Of a DNA stretch of 64,000 bases, positions 57,070 to 64,000 are shown one piece after another. The stretch's first letter is position 1; each line of letters starts with the position of its first letter. A program made the position numbers and the translations under genes. Where the stretch lies: the NCBI RefSeq assembly GCF_013170705.1, contig NZ_CP033334.1, forward strand, positions 5,371,501-5,435,500, written 5' to 3'. The notes under the pieces were generated by a model, which saw nothing but the letters and a program-made list of their open reading frames with translations, was not told where the DNA came from and searched no databases. The stretch comes from Mesorhizobium loti. GTDB taxonomy: Bacteria > Pseudomonadota > Alphaproteobacteria > Rhizobiales > Rhizobiaceae.

Positions 57070-57831
57070 CTAGAACAGCGTCATCTGACTGTCGTCGGTG
57101 CCAGGCTTCTGGCGTCTGGCCTTCTCGGGCTCCGGGCCGATCTCCCCTCTTGCTTGAATCTCCGGTCCGGTGTTGGCGACCTTATTGACGAGGTCGGAGA
57201 CTGGAATCGCTTCGAAGAAATCAAGTTGCGCCGGCCGCAACAGGTCGGCGACATCGCGCGGTTCCTGCGTGCGGCAATCCAGCCAGCGAGCGAAGTCCCC
57301 GGGATCGATGACCACCGGCATCCGATCGTGGATATGGGCGATGTCGGCATTGGCGGTTACCGTCAGGATTGCGCCGGTATCCATTTCCGAGCCGCCTGGC
57401 TCCGCATAGGTCTCGATCAGCCCGGCAAAGGCGATCAGCCCGCCATGCCTGGGCCGGATCCAATAGGGCTGCCCCTTCTTGCCCCCGGCCTGCCGCCATT
57501 CGTAGAAGCCCGACGCCGGCACCAGTGCGCGGCGATGGCGCATGGCAGCCTTGAACGAGGCCTTTTCGATCGCGCCTTCCGAGCGCGCGTTGAACAGCAG
57601 CGGAAACTCCCTGGTGTCCTTCACCCAGGCCGGGATGAGCCCCCAGCGCACCAGCATCGGTTGCCGGTCCGGCAAATTGGAGCCCGGTGAGCGCGGCGCA
57701 CCAGCGGTCGCCATCAGCACCGGCTGGGCCGGCGCGATGTTGTAGCGCGCCGGGAAATCTTCCAGTTCGGCCAAGCCCAGAAAGGCAGCGGTTTGATCCG
57801 GCGTGGCCGTCAAGGCAAAACGTCCGCACAT
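57070..57831 (-). CDS. SRAP/YedK (HMCES-type) abasic-site-binding protein
   Basis: A 253-residue protein starting MCGRFALTAT; Cys2, exposed after Met removal, would form the thiazolidine cross-link with abasic sites in single-stranded DNA. The other active-site elements are visible: Asn in FPARYNIAPAQ, Glu in VPASGFYEW, and His in IAHIHDRMPVV. It protects stalled forks from abasic sites. A longer frame upstream is excluded because it would bury Cys2. It is divergent from the Nudix gene. Confidence 0.93.
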   Translation of the reverse strand: MCGRFALTATPDQTAAFLGLAELEDFPARYNIAPAQPVLMATAGAPRSPGSNLPDRQPMLVRWGLIPAWVKDTREFPLLFNARSEGAIEKASFKAAMRHRRALVPASGFYEWRQAGGKKGQPYWIRPRHGGLIAFAGLIETYAEPGGSEMDTGAILTVTANADIAHIHDRMPVVIDPGDFARWLDCRTQEPRDVADLLRPAQLDFFEAIPVSDLVNKVANTGPEIQARGEIGPEPEKARRQKPGTDDSQMTLF

Positions 57832-57958
57832 GATCGATTGCTCCTGCTCTGAAATGGTTGCGCAAGAAAGTGGCGATGGAACTGCCGCACTGCAACCGCT
57901 AAAGCTGCCAGACGCCAACCGTCCACAGCGGGCCGCGGCGGCCGAACGATTGAGAGCC

Positions 57959-58393
57959 ATGAACGACATACGAAAGATACTGCCGGCCGTCTCGGTAGCC
58001 GTGGTGCGTGGCGATACCGTGCTGCTGGTCAAGCGTGCCCGGCAGCCCTCACAGGGACTCTATGCCTTTCCAGGCGGCAAGGTCGAGGCCGGCGAGACGC
58101 TGGAGGATGCCGCGAAGCGCGAACTGCTGGAAGAGACCGGTCTGCGTGCCACCGGTTTCCGCCCGCTTCGGGAAATCCATATCGACGGCAGGGTCGATTC
58201 CCACCCTGTCGATTACCGACTCACAGTCTTCGGCGCCGCCTATGCCGGGGGCGAGGCCGTGGCCAGCGACGATGCCGAGACAGCCGCCTTCTACACGCTC
58301 CGCGAGATGGCGGCGCTGCCGCTTGCCGGTTCGGTGTTCGCGGTCGCGGAATATCTGCTTGGCCGACCTGCTGGTTCCCGTGACAGCCGCTGA
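57959..58393 (+). CDS. Nudix hydrolase
   Basis: A 144-residue hydrolase of nucleoside-diphosphate-linked compounds. The Nudix box G-x5-E-x7-R-E-U-x-E-E-x-G-U is complete (about residues 38-60). The substrate is not evident; the start at MNDIRKILPAVS gives an ADP-ribose-pyrophosphatase-like length. Confidence 0.9.
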   Translation: MNDIRKILPAVSVAVVRGDTVLLVKRARQPSQGLYAFPGGKVEAGETLEDAAKRELLEETGLRATGFRPLREIHIDGRVDSHPVDYRLTVFGAAYAGGEAVASDDAETAAFYTLREMAALPLAGSVFAVAEYLLGRPAGSRDSR

Positions 58394-58455
58394 ATTCCTC
58401 AACGGCCGCGCCGGAAACGCCTTGCAGGCGACAAATTGTTTGGCCACATAGACCT

Positions 58456-58833
58456 ATGAGCCGCGCTCCTTTTCTTGTTGCTTTATGCATAGCCGTCAGC
58501 ACGGCAGTGGCCGTGCGTCCGGCGCTCAGCGCCGAGTCGCCGTTCGAGCCGGGGCTGATGCGGCTTGCAGAGGTTCTGGGGTCGTTGCATTTCCTGCGCA
58601 ATCTGTGCGGGGAGAAGGGCGACCAGTGGCGTGGCGAGATGGAAAAACTGCTCGATTCGGAAAATCCGGACCCGGAGCGCCGTGCCCGGTTCATCGCCAG
58701 CTTCAATCGCGGCTATCGTTCCTTCGGCGGCACCTATACCCAGTGCACCGCTTCAGCCACCGAAGCCATCAACCGCTACATGAAGGAAGGCGAGACGCTG
58801 TCGCGCGATATCGCCTCGCGCTATGGAAACTAG
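58456..58833 (+). CDS. TIGR02301 family exported protein
   Basis: A 125-residue protein with a signal peptide (cleavage near ALSAES, residue ~26), and mature motifs LAEVLGSLHFLRNLCGEKGD and GYRSFGGTYTQCTASA, which match a short uncharacterised family restricted to Hyphomicrobiales. Two cysteines (LCGEK, TQCTAS) may form a disulfide. Periplasmic; function unknown. Confidence 0.85.
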   Translation: MSRAPFLVALCIAVSTAVAVRPALSAESPFEPGLMRLAEVLGSLHFLRNLCGEKGDQWRGEMEKLLDSENPDPERRARFIASFNRGYRSFGGTYTQCTASATEAINRYMKEGETLSRDIASRYGN

Positions 58834-59287
58834 CGTATGCCGCCCAAAGCCGCGCCGGCTTTGTGGACACGACATGCGTGAGAACAATCACATAATGCGC
58901 GTTGCATGACTGGATTTCGGCGCCGCGCGCTCGAGGCAATCCATCAACAGATATCGGGGCCATCATCGGTCAAGTTGGAGAAGTCCGGCTTGTACCGGTC
59001 GGTGTCTTGGTGCAATCCTGATGTTGCACTTCTGCAACAGCGTTAATCAAACGTTACCGCACGAATGCGAAATTAACTCAAACTGAAGGTTTTCAACCCG
59101 CAGGCCGGCCTAATCGGCTAAGTTTGATCCGGGTTGAAACGCAGCTTCGCCAAACACAGCCGCCCCCTGTAAAACACGATCAAAAAAATGTCGTATTTAC
59201 AGATACTTACTTAGGCTGCGTGTAAACGGAACAGATCAAGCATGATCCCCATTGAGGGGTCGCCGCTTGAAAGGGTGGACATCGCTT
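58834..59287. other. Intergenic region with short palindromes
   Basis: About 450 bases with no supportable gene. It holds TGTTGCA-CTTC-TGCAACA (59022-59039), a seven-base hairpin, and TGTAAA (59168-59173) facing TTTACA (59196-59201) in an AT-rich stretch that probably contains the promoter of the next gene. Both are candidates only. Confidence 0.45.
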
Positions 59288-59545
59288 ATGGAACATGGTG
59301 TCAACGACATCGACGCGCTGGTCAGGGAAGAGAAACGCCTGACGGCGGTGGAGAGCCACAGCGAAGCCTGGGCGGAAGGCCTTTCGGCCGGCATCGAGCC
59401 CGAGATCATTGCCGAGGCGGCGCTAGAGACCGCGTTCGGTGAAATGCTGCGCGCCAACGGCGAGACATCGGCCCTTGCCCTGCTCGACCGCATGCGTGAA
59501 AAGGTTATTGCTGGCGCCTTCGAACCCGAGCGGCTGCGGCACTGA
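59288..59545 (+). CDS. Small protein of unknown function
   Basis: An 85-residue, mostly helical acidic protein starting MEHGVNDIDALVREEKRLTA and with TAFGEMLRANGETSALALLD later. It is probably conserved in rhizobia but I do not recognise a family. The ATG is preferred because upstream starts add unlike sequence. A terminator-like hairpin GAACCG/CGGTTC follows its stop. Confidence 0.65.
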   Translation: MEHGVNDIDALVREEKRLTAVESHSEAWAEGLSAGIEPEIIAEAALETAFGEMLRANGETSALALLDRMREKVIAGAFEPERLRH

Positions 59546-59563
59546 ACCGACATCCGGTTCTTT
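59544..59563 (+). terminator. Terminator after the small acidic gene
   Basis: GAACCG and CGGTTC flank a five-base loop and are followed by TTT. Confidence 0.5.
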
Positions 59564-59616
59564 GACGATCGAGTGCCGTTTGGGCATCATGCCCGGGAGC
59601 CAAGGAGAAACGGGCA

Positions 59617-60408
59617 GTGAATTTTCCGATGTCCGGCCGGTCGAAGGGCCCGGTCCTCTACATCCGCCTCGCCGCTTGCTGTGCCGCGATTGCCTTTGTG
59701 GCGTGCCTGGCCAGCAGCCCGGCCTATGCGCTGAGCGAAATCCAGGACGAAAAGCTTCCCTCACCCGTCACACCGTCAGCGGATGACGACGCTTCGTCGT
59801 CGGGCGGCGCGATTCCCATGCCTGACCCGGTGGGAACGCCGCCTTCGACCGGCCAGCAGCCGGCAGCTCCGGACGCGGCGGAGCCCGACAGTCCTGCGGA
59901 TGGCGGCAGCAACAGGCCGCGTGTCGATCCCGAAGCACCCTTGCCGGAAGTCGTCTACGACCTCGGCAAGCTGCCTGAGCCCGTGCGGCGCATGCACGAC
60001 CTCATCATCGAAGCCTGCAAGAGCGGTGATATCGAAAAGCTCAGGCCCCTGATCGGCAAGGGCGACAGCATGACCCAACTGTCGCTGGCCGACATCGACG
60101 GCGACGCCATCGCCTTCCTCAAAGGCCTGTCGGGAGATCCGGACGGCCAGGAGATCCTGGCCATCCTGGAGGAAGTGCTCAGTGCCGGCTATGTTCATGT
60201 CGACGCCGGCACACCGCAGGAACTCTATGTCTGGCCGTATTTCTTCGCGCTGCCGCTGGACAAGCTCGACGCCAAGCAGCGGGTCGAACTGTTCAAGATC
60301 GTAACCGCCGGCGATTTCGACGACATGAAGCAGTTCGGCGCCTATATCTTCTATCGCGTCGGCATCACGCCCGCCGGGCAGTGGACGTTCTTCGTCGCTG
60401 GCGACTGA
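59617..60408 (+). CDS. Exported protein of unknown function
   Basis: A 263-residue protein. A signal peptide of about 38 residues (RLAACCAAIAFVACLASSPAYALSE) is followed by a Pro/Ser/Asp-rich linker (about 45-110) and a folded domain (about 115-263) with ACKSGDIEKLRPLIGKGD, ELYVWPYFFALPLDKLDAKQ and QWTFFVAGD. The domain begins like a repeat unit of an ankyrin or stress-response protein but I cannot name the family. GTG start with AAGGAGAA upstream. Confidence 0.75.
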   Translation: MNFPMSGRSKGPVLYIRLAACCAAIAFVACLASSPAYALSEIQDEKLPSPVTPSADDDASSSGGAIPMPDPVGTPPSTGQQPAAPDAAEPDSPADGGSNRPRVDPEAPLPEVVYDLGKLPEPVRRMHDLIIEACKSGDIEKLRPLIGKGDSMTQLSLADIDGDAIAFLKGLSGDPDGQEILAILEEVLSAGYVHVDAGTPQELYVWPYFFALPLDKLDAKQRVELFKIVTAGDFDDMKQFGAYIFYRVGITPAGQWTFFVAGD

Positions 60409-60446
60409 GCGATCCTACCCCCCACGACAAGGGAGGTTGAGGAAGC

Positions 60447-61772
60447 CTATCCCGGCAACGCCTCGGAAAACTCCACCGCCCGCCCCTGCCCAGGCGTCAC
60501 GATTTCGCCTTCCCACATGATTTGGCGGCCGCGAATGACGGTGCCGACCGGCCAGCCGGTGACCTCCTTGCCGTCATAAGGCGTCCAGCCCGCTCTTGAA
60601 CCGGCTTGCGCATTGGTGATGGTCTCGCGCCGCTTCATGTCGACAATGGTGAAGTCGGCATCATAGCCGGCGGCGATGCGGCCTTTCCTGGCCATGCCGA
60701 AGATACGTTGCGGCCCGTGGCTGGAGAGATCGACGAAGCGCTGCAAGGTCAGCCGTCCCGCATTGACGTGGTCGAGCATGATCGGCACCAGCGTCTGCAC
60801 ACCGGTCATGCCCGAGGGCGAGGCCGGATAGGGTTTTGCCTTTTCGGCCAGCGTGTGCGGCGCGTGGTCGGAGCCGAGCACATCGACAATGCCTTGTGCG
60901 ATGCCATGCCAGACGCCGTCCCGGTGACGGGAGGCGCGCACCGGCGGGTTCATCTGGATCAGCGTACCGAGCCGGGCATAATCGTCGGCACTCAACGTCA
61001 GATGGTGCGGCGTCGCCTCGCAGGTCGCGACGTCCTTGTGCTGTTCAAGGAACAGAATTTCCTCGGCGGTCGAGATGTGCAGGACGTGGATGCGGGCGCG
61101 AGCGTCGCGCGCGATGCGCACCAGCCGTTCGGTGCAGCGCAAGGCGGCGATCTCGTCGCGCCAGACCGGATGCGATGACGGATCGCCCTCGATGCGTTCG
61201 CCCAGACGTTCGCGCAACCTGAATTCGTCCTCGGAATGGAACGCGGCACGACGGCGGGTGTTCCTCAGGATCGAAGCGACACCTTCGTCGTCCTCGACCA
61301 GCAGATCGCCGGTGGACGATCCCATGAAGACCTTTATGCCCGCCGCACCCGGCAACCGCTCGAGTTCACCGACATCCCTGGCGTTATCGCGGGTCCCGCC
61401 GACCCAGAACGCGAAGTCGCAATGCATGCGGCCGGTGCCGCGCCGGATCTTGTCGGCAAGCGTTGCCTCGCTGGTGGTCAGCGGGTTGGTGTTAGGCATC
61501 TCGAACACCGCGGTGACGCCGCCGAGCACCGCGGCCCGCGAGCCTGTTTCCAGATCTTCCTTGTGCTCCAGTCCGGGCTCGCGAAAATGCACCTGGCTGT
61601 CGATGACACCGGGCAGGACGTGCAGGCCGCGGCAGTCGATCGTCTCACCGGCCGAGGCCCGGCGGAGATCGCCGATGACCGCGATGCGCCCGTCCTTCAC
61701 GCCGATATCGCGTTGCCCCTCGCCGTCATGGTTGACTACCGTGCCGCCTGTCAGGATGAGGTCGTAGGTCAT
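60447..61772 (-). CDS. pyrC: Dihydroorotase, class I
   Basis: Cyclises carbamoyl-aspartate in pyrimidine synthesis. DSQVHFREPGLEHKED holds two zinc-binding histidines, NTNPLTTSEA and HVLHISTAEE further ligands, and DVLGSDHAPHT the metal-binding Asp. About 441 residues. Of two neighbouring ATGs, the second (MTYDLILTGG) has AGAGAG at better spacing. It does not lie beside other pyr genes. A few residues differ from hydantoinase-type relatives, which are the main alternative. Confidence 0.9.
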   Translation of the reverse strand: MTYDLILTGGTVVNHDGEGQRDIGVKDGRIAVIGDLRRASAGETIDCRGLHVLPGVIDSQVHFREPGLEHKEDLETGSRAAVLGGVTAVFEMPNTNPLTTSEATLADKIRRGTGRMHCDFAFWVGGTRDNARDVGELERLPGAAGIKVFMGSSTGDLLVEDDEGVASILRNTRRRAAFHSEDEFRLRERLGERIEGDPSSHPVWRDEIAALRCTERLVRIARDARARIHVLHISTAEEILFLEQHKDVATCEATPHHLTLSADDYARLGTLIQMNPPVRASRHRDGVWHGIAQGIVDVLGSDHAPHTLAEKAKPYPASPSGMTGVQTLVPIMLDHVNAGRLTLQRFVDLSSHGPQRIFGMARKGRIAAGYDADFTIVDMKRRETITNAQAGSRAGWTPYDGKEVTGWPVGTVIRGRQIMWEGEIVTPGQGRAVEFSEALPG

Positions 61773-61853
61773 GGGCATGCTCTCTTGCGGGGGGAGTGTC
61801 AGCGGCTTACGTAATGGCCAACCGTTTTGCAAGATCAGGCTTTTATCCTCCCC

Positions 61854-62714
61854 ATGCCCTTTGCCCTGCTGAAAGACCGCGCGCTCATCTCCGTTTCCGG
61901 CCCGGATGCCGAGCACTTTCTGCAAAACATCCTGACCACCGATCTCGATACGCTCGGCGAAAGCGAAGCAAAGCCCGGCGCGCTTTTGACTCCGCAAGGC
62001 AAGATCCTGTTCGATTTCCTCATCTCGCGCGCCGGTGAAAACGCCTTCCGCCTCGAATGCCGTGCCGACATTTCAGATGATTTCGTTCGCCGGCTGATGC
62101 TCTACAGGCTTCGCGCCAAGGTCGAGATTGCCAAATCGGAACAAGCGCTTGTCACTGTTGCGTGGGGAAAAGAGTCAATCCCTTCGGAAAATGATTCAAC
62201 CGCGGTTGCCGACACGCGCTTTCCCGGTGAAGGCGTCACGCGCTCCTATGCCGGCACCGAAGACGCCGGCGACGACGACGCCTGGCAAACCTTCCGCATC
62301 GCCCACGGCATTGTCGAGAGCGGCGCCGACTACGCGTTGGGCGACGCCTTTCCGCATGACGTCCTGCTCGACGAGACGGGTGGCGTCGGCTTCAGGAAGG
62401 GCTGCTATGTCGGCCAGGAAGTCGTCTCGCGCATGCAGCATCGCGGCACGGCGAGGCGCCGCGTGCTGATTGTCCAGGCAAGTCCTCCCCTGCCCGCCGC
62501 GGGCACCGACCTCACCGTCGAGGGACGGCCCGTCGGTACACTCGGCTCGAGTACCGGCGGCACGGGACTTGCCATCGCCCGCATAGACAGGGTCAAGGCA
62601 GCCTTGGATGCCGGCCTGCCGATCCTGGCTGGCGATGTCCCGGTGACGGTGACCATTCCCGCATGGGCCAAATTCCGTTTTCCTCAGGAAACCGTCAGCG
62701 CGGAGGAAGCCTGA
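61854..62714 (+). CDS. YgfZ/GcvT-like folate-binding protein
   Basis: A 286-residue tetrahydrofolate-binding protein starting MPFALLKDRALI; the hallmark KGCYVGQEVVSRMQHRG is at about 189-205, with its conserved Cys. YgfZ proteins assist repair or assembly of certain Fe-S enzymes. No strong ribosome-binding site precedes the ATG. Its stop overlaps the next start by one base (TGATG), so translation is coupled. Confidence 0.92.
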   Translation: MPFALLKDRALISVSGPDAEHFLQNILTTDLDTLGESEAKPGALLTPQGKILFDFLISRAGENAFRLECRADISDDFVRRLMLYRLRAKVEIAKSEQALVTVAWGKESIPSENDSTAVADTRFPGEGVTRSYAGTEDAGDDDAWQTFRIAHGIVESGADYALGDAFPHDVLLDETGGVGFRKGCYVGQEVVSRMQHRGTARRRVLIVQASPPLPAAGTDLTVEGRPVGTLGSSTGGTGLAIARIDRVKAALDAGLPILAGDVPVTVTIPAWAKFRFPQETVSAEEA

Positions 62715-63349
62715 TGGCGGCGGACCGCGCCGGTGCGCCGCCGCGTGCCTGGCAGCGCATGCTGTCCGGCCGTAGGCTTGACCTGCTCGACCCCTCCCCA
62801 CTCGACATCGAGATTTCGGACATTGCCCATGGGCTTGCCCGGGTCGCCCGCTGGAACGGCCAGACCAGCGGCGAGCATGCGTTTTCGGTTGCCCAGCATT
62901 CGCTGCTGGTCGAGGCGCTGTTCAACGAACTGGCGCCACAAGCTTCGGCCGATGACCAGTTGGCCGCGCTGCTGCACGATGCGCCCGAATATGTCATCGG
63001 CGACATGATCTCGCCGTTCAAGTCGGTGATGGGCGGCAGCTACAAGGACTGCGAGTTGCGCCTGCAGCGCGCGATCCATCTGCGCTTTTCCCTGCCGCCC
63101 GAACCGGCCGCGGCACTGCGCAGGGAGATCAAGCGTGCCGACCAGATCGCCGCCTATTTCGAGGCAACGCTGCTCGCCGGCTTCTCTACCGCCGAAGCGA
63201 CCGAATTCTTCGGCCGTCCGCGCGGTTTTTCCGCCGAGCGCTTCGACTTCACACCGCGCTCGGTAACCTCCGCGCAAAATGCCTTCCTGAAGCGGTTTTC
63301 GGGGATCGAGAAGTCGCGGCGCCCGGTTGCGACGTCGGCGGTAGGGTAG
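62714..63349 (+). CDS. HD-domain hydrolase (YfbR-like)
   Basis: A 211-residue protein with the HD metal site: EHAFSVAQHSLLVEAL, LLHDAPEYVIGDMISPFK and later IKRADQIAAYFEATLL, the pattern of 5'-deoxynucleotidases such as YfbR. It likely hydrolyses nucleoside monophosphates. The start is chosen for the one-base overlap with the YgfZ gene. Confidence 0.88.
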   Translation: MAADRAGAPPRAWQRMLSGRRLDLLDPSPLDIEISDIAHGLARVARWNGQTSGEHAFSVAQHSLLVEALFNELAPQASADDQLAALLHDAPEYVIGDMISPFKSVMGGSYKDCELRLQRAIHLRFSLPPEPAAALRREIKRADQIAAYFEATLLAGFSTAEATEFFGRPRGFSAERFDFTPRSVTSAQNAFLKRFSGIEKSRRPVATSAVG

Positions 63350-63414
63350 AAAACGCTAAATTAACCGGAACGGATAACAGTGCGGTGTTCGATCACGCAC
63401 CGCAGGCGCGCCTC

Positions 63415-64000
63415 ATGCCCGTCGTGGATGTCAAGAATGGTTCGGTCGTGCCGGAGCGGACGGCCGAAGGCATGGAGCGCTCGCGCCGCATGGAAGACGA
63501 GCTGCGCGAACAGAACGAACGCTTTTCAGCCGCCGTCGAGAACATGTCGCACGGCCTGTGCATGTTCGACGCCGACGAACGCATGATCATCTGCAACGGC
63601 AACTACCTCAATATCTTTCGCCTCGACGCCAAGCTGATACGTCCGGGCATCCGCTTCATCGACATCCTGCGGCACAGCGTCGACATCGGCATCGCCTCGC
63701 AAACCGCAGACGAGCTTTATGCCATCCGCAAACCCTATATCGACCAGGCGAAACCCTCGACCTACGAGGAGACGCTGTCGGATGGCCGCATCGTCAGTAT
63801 CTCGCACCGCCCGCTGGCCTTGGGCGGCTGGGTTTCGATCTACGAGGACATCACCGAGCAGCGGCGCGCCGAGCAGGACCTCAAGGAGCAACACCGCCGC
63901 TTCGATGCCGCGCTCGCCAACATGTCGCAAGGCCTGCTGATGTACGACGGCAACGGCAAGATGATCGTGCGCAACCGGCGCTTTCTGGAGCTCTACAACG
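63415..64000 (+). CDS. PAS-domain sensor protein, N-terminal part
   Basis: The frame is open to the right edge, so only about 195 residues are visible. They hold one complete PAS domain (ERFSAAVENMSHGLCMFDAD ... VSIYEDITEQRRAEQDL) and the start of a second one (RRFDAALANMSQGLLMYDGN), joined by a helical linker, in the style of PAS_7-type rhizobial sensors. The output domain, possibly GGDEF/EAL or histidine kinase, is beyond the window. GTG at 63385 is an alternative start. Confidence 0.85.
   Translation, partial: MPVVDVKNGSVVPERTAEGMERSRRMEDELREQNERFSAAVENMSHGLCMFDADERMIICNGNYLNIFRLDAKLIRPGIRFIDILRHSVDIGIASQTADELYAIRKPYIDQAKPSTYEETLSDGRIVSISHRPLALGGWVSIYEDITEQRRAEQDLKEQHRRFDAALANMSQGLLMYDGNGKMIVRNRRFLELYN

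Noticed and set aside
59168-59201. TGTAAA/TTTACA pair as a defined operator
   Set aside because: The arms match imperfectly beyond six bases and lie in an AT-rich stretch, so chance is likely; mentioned only in the intergenic entry.

Overview
The window is high-GC, densely coded DNA from an alphaproteobacterium of the order Hyphomicrobiales, most likely Mesorhizobium or a close relative. That assignment is inferred from the gene order gmk-yicC-mltG-fabF-acpP-fabG-fabD, then rpsF-rpsR-rplI, dnaB-radA-cvpA-purF and psd-pssA, and from how the proteins read. No database search was possible. I found no tRNA, rRNA, CRISPR array or intact insertion sequence.

Layout. 1-2993: an accessory stretch with two APC-type amino acid/polyamine antiporters (the first cut by the window edge), a GNAT acetyltransferase gene broken by one extra T, and a possible tail of another broken gene. 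2994-9565: a minus-strand housekeeping block for guanylate kinase, YicC, the MltG transglycosylase and the core fatty-acid genes. 9842-13450: a membrane phosphoglycerol-transferase-like sulfatase-fold enzyme facing a TadG-like von Willebrand protein. 13914-23751: S6/S18/L9, cyclopropane fatty acid synthase, YnfA, an Rsm22/METTL17-type protein, then dnaB, radA, cvpA and purF. 23775-33892: small metabolic and transport genes (SDR, lectin-like protein, OsmC, two tandem DMT exporters, LysR/tautomerase pair, acyltransferase-AMP ligase fusion, TetR-controlled SDR). 33896-37135: psd-pssA, an SMP-30 lactonase with a strikingly folded leader, and an ABM monooxygenase. 37222-44908: an ArsR/Atm1-type ABC pair, LysR/quinone reductase, LysM protein, LOG protein and a second LysR pair. 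45041-48880: a family 2 glycosyltransferase followed by a 902-residue protein that joins methyltransferase, glycosyltransferase-like and sulfotransferase-like domains. 49034-56418: ZntB-like transporter, RarD, and a tightly overlapped operon cysS-VOC-GFA-GFA-pip-cimA. 56571-64000: small proteins, SRAP, Nudix, TIGR02301, unknown secreted proteins, dihydroorotase, YgfZ, an HD hydrolase and the start of a PAS-domain sensor.

How the genes fit together. Much of the window serves the cell envelope: fatty acids (fabDGF, acpP), phosphatidylethanolamine (pssA, psd), cyclopropanation (cfa), murein (mltG, LysM), phosphoglycerol decoration and probable surface-glycan decoration (45041-48880). Replication and nucleotide synthesis (dnaB, radA, purF, pyrC, gmk) and translation (rpsF, rpsR, rplI, cysS, rsm22) make up the conserved core. 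Regulators sit beside their likely targets (TetR, ArsR, three LysR), and three of these have visible palindromes at the expected places.

Most worth following up: the three-domain fusion protein at 46172-48880 and its partner glycosyltransferase; the structured leader at 35644-35772; the four-cysteine Rsm22 protein; the frameshifted GNAT gene; and the TetR-type palindrome overlapping a promoter at 32323-32361.
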